A stretch of DNA of 64,000 bases from Paenibacillus fonticola DSM 21315 (GTDB lineage Bacteria; Bacillota; Bacilli; Paenibacillales; Paenibacillaceae). The notes beneath the pieces are model-generated. The model did no database searches. It was not told the origin of the DNA and was given only the letters and a program-made list of their open reading frames with translations. Below are positions 58,111 through 64,000 of this stretch, in pieces (the stretch's first letter is position 1; each line of letters opens with the position of its first letter). The translations under genes and the position numbers were made by a program. Location: the NCBI RefSeq assembly GCF_000381905.1, contig NZ_KB907253.1, positions 62,001 to 126,000 of the forward strand, read 5' to 3'.

Positions 58111-58128
58111 TATCGTAATATTACGATA
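58111..58128. promoter_or_regulatory. Perfect palindrome, likely ArsR operator
   Basis: TATCGTAATATTACGATA is an 18-bp perfect palindrome located 62 bp before the ArsR start, between TTGTAA-like and TATGAT-like promoter elements on the minus strand. ArsR repressors bind such dyads in their own promoter. Confidence 0.7.
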
Positions 58129-58347
58129 TTACAATATGGTCTGCAAGTCAAGTGATTATGAGCACAGGGACTAGAGAAAAGGATAGGTAAAAAAACCTGC
58201 TTGTTCCGCGAACCATATGTTAATATTAAACAATATAGGGGATAGCCGGAATTGAACTAAATTAGCCACTATACGACGCTTCTATCTAATAACCTTCCTT
58301 TTCTTAATTAGTCATCGCTACTTTGTCCGTATGAAGGAGGAGCCCGG

Positions 58348-61116
58348 GTGCAAGAAATATTGATCATGATTTTGCTCGGAACAGCTATACTAGGCAGTAT
58401 CGTTATGCTGGTGTATTCTTACCGCTTGAGAACTGCCCTGATGTCTGAGGAGACATTTTTCAAGAATGTGCTGGACCACACGAATTTATTTATCTGGTCC
58501 GTGAATAGAGAGAAGTCGACCCTGCGTTTCAACAGCTATGCCGAAAGGTTGACAGGAGTAAAGGAGAGCGAGCTGACAGACCGCAAGTATGATGAAATTG
58601 CCGAGATTCAAAGTTGCTATCCAGAAATCGTATCTTTATTGGATGATGCGCTGGCCATGAAGTTTGTAAATAATAAAGAAGTTCTGCTGACGATCCACGG
58701 GTTGGAGAAGGCGAGGACCTTTTTGTTCAAGACATCTGCGATTGGAGAATACTCCGGCTCCTTGGAGCCGGAGCGTATTGTGTTGATCGGTCTTGATATT
58801 CATGAGCGCAAAATGTCCCAGGATAAGCTGCAGGGCAGTTATCAGGAGCTGGAGGCCACTTATCAGCAGTTGGCAGCTGCCCAAGAAGAAATGCAGCGGC
58901 AGTTTGACGAACTTGTTGTTAACCAGGAAAAGCTGAGAGTCAGCGAAGAGCGATTCCGCTTAGCCACCCGTGGCTCCGGAGCGGTAATTTGGGATACAGA
59001 TCCGGCAACAGGTGAATATTTCGTGTCGGACCGGCTGTATGATCTGCTAGGCTATGAGCGGTCGGAAATAGAACAGAGCTTGGCTGGGCTTCAAAGAATC
59101 ATTCATCCTGACGATTGGCAGGCCACCTCGTATGCCCGGCAGGCCTATTTAAACGGATACACGCCGGTGTACGAAAGTGAATACCGGATCAGGAAGAAGA
59201 ACGGCGAATATTTGTGGATGCAGGCCAGGGGGATCACGCAAAGAAACGGTGAGGGCCGCGTCGTGCGCTTTGCCGGCTCGATGATCGATGTTACAGAGCG
59301 GAAACAGTATGAGCTGAAGCTGGAAGAAAGCTGCCGGGAGCTTGAAAAGACATGTGCGGAACTGCAGAGAACCCAAGAGCAATTGCTGGATAATTACGAT
59401 AAATTGGTTGAGAATCAGGAGATGCTTCAGCGCAACGAAGAGCAGCACCGGCTGGTCATTGAAGCTTCCAACAGCGGGATATGGGAAATTGATCTGATCC
59501 GGAATAGAAAGTTCTATTCTCCACGCTGGTTCGAATTGCTGGGCTATTCGAAGGATGATCATGTGCCCAGTGATATTTTGGACGATTTGGTGCATCCAGA
59601 AGATGTCAGCGCTTTGCAGGAAGCGATGAGGGCAGCTACAGAGGGGCAGGTCGAGCTGTTTGAGTGCGAGCATCGCCTGCGCTTAAAGAGCGGGGAGTAC
59701 CGTTGGTTTCTAACCCGGGGAAAGGTGCTGTTTGATAGCGAAGGACAAGCTTATCGGATGGCTGGCTCTGTAGAAGATATTCAGGAACTGAAGATGTCCC
59801 AGCAAAGATTGCATCACCTTGCTTATTATGATACTTTATGCGGACTGCCAAACCGCTTATATATGCTGAAGGAATTGGATGCTTATTTTTCCAAATCGGC
59901 TGGAAAGGCAGCGATATTTTTTGTCGACACCGATAATTTTAAGTACGTCAATGACACAATGGGGCACAAATTCGGTGACCTGCTGCTGATTGAAGCCAGC
60001 ACAAGGCTCTCCAAACTGATTGGAGACGATGGCATGTTGTTTAGGCTCGGCGGCGATGAGTTTGTTATTTTTATGCAAGATATACAGCACGAAGAGGAAG
60101 CGGCAGTAACGGCCCAAAGAGTGATCGCCGGCTTCAAAGAGCCGTTTAGGATCAATGAGAGCGATTTGCAAGTTTCGGTGAGCATCGGTATTTCATACTA
60201 TCCGAAGGATGGCAGCAATACAGAAGAAATACTGCGGAATGCGGATGTTGCCATGTATAACGCCAAGGAAGCGGGGAAGGGGAAATATGTCCGCTTTGAT
60301 CCGGCGTTTCTTCAGACGTTCAACGAGCGGGTTGAGCTGGAAATGCAGCTTGGCCGCGGCATTGAGAATGAGGAGTTTATTTTGCATTACCAGCCTAAAA
60401 TCAGTCTGCGGACCGGCCGAATTGTCGGCTTTGAAGCATTAATTCGCTGGAATAGCCCGGTTCTGGGCTTTCTCCCGCCTCGCACGTTCATTCGCATTGC
60501 CGAGAATAGCCGGTTAATCGTTCCTATTGGCGAGTGGGTGCTGGCCGAGGCGTGCAAATTTGCGGCAAAGCTGCAGTCTGAAATGTACGGCAAGCTGCGT
60601 GTGGCAGTAAATATATCTATCGTACAGCTGGCTCAGGATAACTTTGTGAACATGGTGCTTCGTACTTTAGAGGAAACAGGGCTGCTCCCCGAGCATTTGG
60701 AGCTGGAGATTACGGAATCCGCTTCTATGGAATCGCTTTCCATGCTGATCTTTAAGCTGGAGCAGCTGCAATCCGCGGGGATTCATATCGCCTTGGACGA
60801 TTTTGGAACCGGCTATTCCTCTCTTAGCTATTTACAGCAAATGCCGTTGACTACGCTGAAGGTTGACCGGACATATATTACGCAAATATCGGATCAGGGA
60901 GATGATCGTTCGCTTGCCCGGGTGATGGTGATGCTCGGCCGGAGGATGGGGCTGAACGTCGTTGCCGAAGGTGTTGAAACCGTGAAGCAGCTGCAATACG
61001 TCAAACAGTCCAAGTACGATCATATCCAAGGATTTTACATAAGCAGGCCTTTGCCAGAGGCAGAAGCATTATCGCTCATCCAAGGCAATAAAGTGTATGA
61101 TGTGAATTTGGCTTAG
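58348..61116 (+). CDS. Membrane PAS-GGDEF-EAL c-di-GMP protein
   Basis: A 922-aa protein from GTG 58348, with AAGGAGGAG upstream. Membrane helix 5-27; PAS-like domain 1 (about 32-155); coiled coil with repeated EELEATYQQLAAAQEEM-like heptads (160-205); PAS2 (about 205-325, RIRKKNGEYLWMQARGITQR); second coiled coil (325-368); PAS3 (about 370-485); GGDEF (about 500-655) with intact RLGGDEFVIFM; EAL (about 668-905) with intact FEALIRWN, DDFGTGYSS and KVDRTYI. Both catalytic sets look intact, so it may both make and break c-di-GMP, controlled by signals at its PAS domains. Terminator at 61192. Confidence 0.92.
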   Translation: MQEILIMILLGTAILGSIVMLVYSYRLRTALMSEETFFKNVLDHTNLFIWSVNREKSTLRFNSYAERLTGVKESELTDRKYDEIAEIQSCYPEIVSLLDDALAMKFVNNKEVLLTIHGLEKARTFLFKTSAIGEYSGSLEPERIVLIGLDIHERKMSQDKLQGSYQELEATYQQLAAAQEEMQRQFDELVVNQEKLRVSEERFRLATRGSGAVIWDTDPATGEYFVSDRLYDLLGYERSEIEQSLAGLQRIIHPDDWQATSYARQAYLNGYTPVYESEYRIRKKNGEYLWMQARGITQRNGEGRVVRFAGSMIDVTERKQYELKLEESCRELEKTCAELQRTQEQLLDNYDKLVENQEMLQRNEEQHRLVIEASNSGIWEIDLIRNRKFYSPRWFELLGYSKDDHVPSDILDDLVHPEDVSALQEAMRAATEGQVELFECEHRLRLKSGEYRWFLTRGKVLFDSEGQAYRMAGSVEDIQELKMSQQRLHHLAYYDTLCGLPNRLYMLKELDAYFSKSAGKAAIFFVDTDNFKYVNDTMGHKFGDLLLIEASTRLSKLIGDDGMLFRLGGDEFVIFMQDIQHEEEAAVTAQRVIAGFKEPFRINESDLQVSVSIGISYYPKDGSNTEEILRNADVAMYNAKEAGKGKYVRFDPAFLQTFNERVELEMQLGRGIENEEFILHYQPKISLRTGRIVGFEALIRWNSPVLGFLPPRTFIRIAENSRLIVPIGEWVLAEACKFAAKLQSEMYGKLRVAVNISIVQLAQDNFVNMVLRTLEETGLLPEHLELEITESASMESLSMLIFKLEQLQSAGIHIALDDFGTGYSSLSYLQQMPLTTLKVDRTYITQISDQGDDRSLARVMVMLGRRMGLNVVAEGVETVKQLQYVKQSKYDHIQGFYISRPLPEAEALSLIQGNKVYDVNLA

Positions 61117-61191
61117 TTCGTATTTTGCTATAAAAAAGAGGGCAGATGGTCAAGTCCTCTAATAGTGGACACTAAAAAAACGATCCAAAGA

Positions 61192-61241
61192 GGGGCTGTT
61201 CAGAGAGTCAGTAAAAACTAACTTTCTGGACAGCCCTTTGA
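61192..61241 (+). terminator. Terminator after the PAS-GGDEF-EAL gene
   Basis: GGGGCTGTTCAGAGAGTCAG pairs with CTTTCTGGACAGCCC (one bulge, one G-T pair) and is followed by TTTG. Confidence 0.75.
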
Positions 61242-61277
61242 TCTTCAGAGATGGTTTGGGTTAGCGGAAGACCTATA

Positions 61278-61317
61278 TGACAACCGGTTGACATACAGTA
61301 TGTCAATCGTTTATCAT
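61278..61317 (+). promoter_or_regulatory. LacI-gene promoter with overlapping operator palindromes
   Basis: TGACAACCGGTTGACA (61278-61293) is a near-palindrome of the LacI/cre type, centred on CAACCGGTTG. It overlaps TTGACATACAGTATGTCAA (61288-61306), a 9-1-9 perfect palindrome. TTGACA (61288) with TATCAT (61312) and an 18-bp gap forms a promoter, so a bound repressor would cover it. Autoregulation by the LacI protein is likely. Confidence 0.6.
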
Positions 61318-61451
61318 AAAAATGAATTGATAGTGAATGCGCATTCATCAAAACAATGATGCTATTACTCGTTATGTTGTGCGGGCCAAAGGGATGGGTC
61401 AAGGAAAAGGATACAATTTAAAAGGTTTTTGAAACAAAAGGTGGTCATTGC

Positions 61452-62450
61452 ATGCCTAAAATTGAAGATGTGGCTAAAAAGGCAGGAGTTTCCGTCACGA
61501 CGGTTTCCCGGGTGCTCAATAATCGGGGATATATTAGCCAAAAAACAAGAGATAAAGTAAATCAGGCTATTAAGGAGCTTAATTATCAACCCAATGAAAT
61601 GGCTCGGGCCTTGTTCAGAAGAAAATCGAATATGATTGGACTTATTATTCCTGACGTATCGCATCCCTTTTTTAGCGAATTGACCTATCATCTTGAGTAT
61701 TATGCTGATCAACAGGGCTACAAGTTGTTACTGTGCAACTCCAATCGCAATGTAGCTAAAGAACGTCAATATATTGATATGCTGAAGAAGAACCAAGTGG
61801 ATGCCATTATTATGGGAAGCGCGGTGTTGGACGTCCAGCATTATTTGAATCTGAACTTGCCGATTATTTCGTTTGACCGCACCATCGCTGATGACATTCC
61901 CATTGTAACCTCTGATAACTTCATGGGCGGAAAACTAGCGGCAAGACTGCTTCTGGGCAATGGCTGCCAAAATCCAGCCTATCTTTGTCGAGGAATTGAC
62001 GGGCCGCATCATCAGGCTTTATTGGCTTCCGCCAGAGCGAAAGGATTTGAAGAAGAATTTCTTATGGCTGGGACAAAGCCTATTCTTTTTCAATTGGAGG
62101 CTAATGGAGAGGAGGATTCCGAACACGAGAATGAAATCGTTCGTTTTTTGCAGCAATATCCAGAAGTAGATGGTATATTTGCCAGCAGTGATTTTGTTGC
62201 CGCCGAGGTGCTTCAAGCCTGCCATCGATTAAAAAGGAGCGTTCCAGACGAAATAAAAATCATTGGATACGATGATGTAAAGGTAGCTTCGTTAGTATCA
62301 CCGCGACTTAGTACGATCAGGCAGCCTATCCGGGAAATGAGCGAATGCAGTATTGATTTGATCGTTAAGCAGATTAACGGAGAAGTCGTACCGCAAATGA
62401 ATAAGTTTCCGGTTTCTTTGATTGAAAGAGAGACGACGTTAAGTAACTGA
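61452..62450 (+). CDS. LacI-family transcriptional regulator
   Basis: A 332-aa protein from ATG 61452 after AAAAGGTGG. Residues 1-55 hold the LacI helix-turn-helix and hinge (MPKIEDVAKKAGVSVTTVSR, then VLNNRGYISQKTR). Residues 60-330 form a periplasmic-binding-protein-like sugar sensor (MIGLIIPDVSHPFFSELTYH, IFASSDFVAAEVL, KIIGYDDVKVASLVSPRLST). The layout before an esterase and a PfkB sugar kinase suggests it represses that small sugar-use operon. Sucrose/fructoside or ribose-like regulators share this form. Confidence 0.92.
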   Translation: MPKIEDVAKKAGVSVTTVSRVLNNRGYISQKTRDKVNQAIKELNYQPNEMARALFRRKSNMIGLIIPDVSHPFFSELTYHLEYYADQQGYKLLLCNSNRNVAKERQYIDMLKKNQVDAIIMGSAVLDVQHYLNLNLPIISFDRTIADDIPIVTSDNFMGGKLAARLLLGNGCQNPAYLCRGIDGPHHQALLASARAKGFEEEFLMAGTKPILFQLEANGEEDSEHENEIVRFLQQYPEVDGIFASSDFVAAEVLQACHRLKRSVPDEIKIIGYDDVKVASLVSPRLSTIRQPIREMSECSIDLIVKQINGEVVPQMNKFPVSLIERETTLSN

Positions 62451-62537
62451 GGCAGAATTACAAAGGTTGAAGAGTGAAGAGTATTTTTACGGCCGTAACT
62501 GTCGGGTTTTTATATGTGAATTGGGAGGAATGGGAAT

Positions 62538-63503
62538 ATGGGATTTGTAAGCAGAGTGGCTCCGGAGTTGCGGGCGGGCTTGGAAAGTGTTCCTGTTTTC
62601 AGGCTGCCTGAAGGTTTGCAAACGATGAGAGAACAACCTCTGAAGCCCGTACAATCCGAGCATGTTCGCATTGAGAAACGTTGGATATCCGGGGCGGATC
62701 ATCAGGAAATGCTTGTGAATATATATGAGCCGATTCAGAGAACTAGCGAGAAATTGCCTGCACTTCTCTGGCTTCATGGCGGCGGATATGTCATGGGGCA
62801 TCCGGATATAGATGACATCATATGTATCAGCTTTGCAGAGAAGACCGGTTGTGTCGTGGTATGCCCGGATTATCGGCTTGCCCCGGAGCATCCATTTCCG
62901 GCGGGAATCAATGATTGTTATGCGACATTGGTCTGGATGGTTCAAGCAGCAGAAGAATTGAGCATCGACACCTCCCGGATCGCGGTCGCCGGTGCTAGTG
63001 CTGGTGGGGGCTTGACGGCGGCATTAACCCTAATGGCACGTGATAAAGGAGGTCCGGCAATTTGCTTCCAAATGCCGCTATACCCGATGATAGACCATCG
63101 CAACGAGACGCCTTCGAGTTATGAGATTACCCATCCTGCTGTGTGGAATAGACACAATAATTTGGAAGCATGGAAAATGTATCTTGGTGATGAGGAAAAA
63201 GATGAGGAGAAAATATCGCCGTATGCCGCCCCGTTTTGGGCGACAAGCTTCGAAGGCTTGCCTCCGACCTATACGTGCGTAGGGCAGCTAGATCCATTTC
63301 GTGACGAGACGATCCAATATGTCGCACGGCTAGCCCAAGCTGGCATTGATGTGGAATTTCAACTCTATCCAGGAGGCTATCATGCCTTCGAATATACAGT
63401 TCCGGACGCGGAAATCAGCAGGCGTACAAAAGATGGGTATATTCAGGCACTGGCTAGGGCATTTAACGCCACCAAATCATCTTTTCCCTTAAGTTCATTA
63501 TAA
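62538..63503 (+). CDS. Alpha/beta hydrolase (HSL-family esterase)
   Basis: A 321-aa protein from ATG 62538 after GGGAGG. The oxyanion motif WLHGGGYVMG (about residue 75) and the nucleophile in VAGASAGGGLTAAL (Ser about 155) mark the hormone-sensitive-lipase branch; catalytic Asp (GQLDPFRDE, about 255) and His (GGYHAFE, about 285) complete the triad. It hydrolyses small acyl esters, cytoplasmic by lack of signal. Between a LacI regulator and a sugar kinase, it may remove acetyl groups from an imported sugar. Confidence 0.9.
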   Translation: MGFVSRVAPELRAGLESVPVFRLPEGLQTMREQPLKPVQSEHVRIEKRWISGADHQEMLVNIYEPIQRTSEKLPALLWLHGGGYVMGHPDIDDIICISFAEKTGCVVVCPDYRLAPEHPFPAGINDCYATLVWMVQAAEELSIDTSRIAVAGASAGGGLTAALTLMARDKGGPAICFQMPLYPMIDHRNETPSSYEITHPAVWNRHNNLEAWKMYLGDEEKDEEKISPYAAPFWATSFEGLPPTYTCVGQLDPFRDETIQYVARLAQAGIDVEFQLYPGGYHAFEYTVPDAEISRRTKDGYIQALARAFNATKSSFPLSSL

Positions 63504-63521
63504 ATATCGGAGGGAAACGCA

Positions 63522-64000
63522 TGTTTGAATTAGACGATATCATTCCGCTCGGAGATAAACCCAATGATTTACTAGCGGTAGGGGAATTGCTTATTGATAT
63601 GATTTCCAATGAATACGATGATGGCAGATTCGAATGCGATGGATATACCAAGTTTTCCGGAGGAGCTCCCTCCAACATCGCGATGAATGTCAATCGGTTG
63701 GGTATTCGTTCCGAAATCGTCTCCGCGGTAGGAAATGATGGATTTGGAACATTCCTGCTGCGACGATTGCAACAAGAAGGAATGGACACAAATGGCATAC
63801 AGAGACTAGATGCTTCCACGAGTATGGTGGTGGTTACGAAAAGCAAAACGACCCCGATACCCATTTTTTATCGCGATGCAGATTATCAAATAACTTATGA
63901 CGAGTCGCTAAAGCAAAGGATTCAACATTCCAAAATAGTTCATTTTTCTTGCTGGCCTATTTCCCGAACTCCGGCGCGTCACACACTGGAAAAAGTGCTC
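63522..64000 (+). CDS. PfkB-family carbohydrate kinase, partial
   Basis: ATG 63522 follows GGAGGG by 7 nt and the frame is open to the window edge (159 complete codons). The sequence after residue 15 gives LLAVGELLIDMISNEYDDGR, then TKFSGGAPSNIAMNVNRLG, the PfkB signature 1 found in fructokinases and related sugar kinases. The second signature and catalytic Asp lie outside the window. It follows the esterase by 18 bp and probably belongs to the same LacI-controlled operon, phosphorylating a sugar such as fructose. Confidence 0.88.

Noticed and set aside
61117-61191. Insertion-sequence remnant before the terminator at 61192
   Set aside because: TAGTGGACACT resembles IS end motifs but no partner end, target duplication or transposase fragment was found.

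Overview
The window looks like chromosomal DNA of a spore-forming, low-to-moderate GC Firmicute, most probably Paenibacillus. Supporting signs are strong AGGAGG-type ribosome binding sites with frequent GTG/TTG starts, copper-amine-oxidase-N (stalk) surface proteins, an S-layer-homology (SLH) protein, YesM/YesN-type two-component control of a sugar ABC importer, several AraC regulators beside glycosidases, a spore-coat transglutaminase (tgl), LTA-synthase-like and YknXYZ/MacAB-like genes, and large intergenic repeat islands. The genus is an inference from gene content. No rRNA, tRNA, CRISPR array, prophage or intact insertion sequence was seen.

Layout. 0-2.4 kb: end of an SNF-type Na+ symporter, a dispersed composite repeat, and two tandemly duplicated secreted stalk-domain genes. 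2.4-7.4 kb: EamA exporter divergent from a LysR regulator, alanine dehydrogenase (ald), an MFS transporter and a 57-aa membrane protein. 7.6-9.2 kb: small XRE regulator and the first of two paralogous RDD membrane proteins. 9.3-15.2 kb: sensor kinase, AraC-type response regulator and a sugar ABC importer without its own ATPase, with a candidate cre site and an intercistronic hairpin. 15.5-19.5 kb: 1326-aa SLH protein. 19.6-20.35 kb: repeat island. 20.4-26.9 kb: carbohydrate loci, with GH43 beta-xylosidase divergent from AraC, a second RDD protein, and AraC divergent from melA. 27-32 kb: membrane-anchored unknown, YiiX-like cysteine hydrolase, and an MBOAT/SGNH/small-membrane-protein operon probably for polysaccharide acylation. 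32.3-37.8 kb: tgl, membrane protein, NAD-binding oxidoreductase, aldo/keto reductase, a stand-alone fabF-like synthase and an MmyB-type regulator. 37.8-39.2 kb: second repeat island with two further copies of the composite repeat and two GATGA-rich arrays.

39.2-51 kb: LTA-synthase-like protein, a 936-aa six-repeat surface protein, GNAT, APH-like kinase whose 3' end runs into a seven-unit 40-bp minisatellite, a glycosyltransferase, and an adaptor/ATPase/permease export operon whose adaptor ends in a glycine-rich tail. 51-61 kb: a LOV-GGDEF-EAL protein (a predicted blue-light c-di-GMP phosphodiesterase), DUF4177, a coiled-coil secreted protein, a 50-aa ORF divergent from an FNT channel with a near-perfect Fur box between them, a CoA-disulfide reductase/rhodanese plus ArsR operon with a perfect palindrome upstream, and a membrane PAS-GGDEF-EAL protein. 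61.4-64 kb: LacI regulator, esterase and a PfkB sugar kinase cut by the window end.

The most promising leads are the composite repeat family, the Fur-controlled FNT/50-aa locus next to persulfide-handling genes, the LOV c-di-GMP phosphodiesterase, and the minisatellite grown out of a coding 3' end. No wholly new multi-gene defence or biosynthetic system could be demonstrated from sequence alone.
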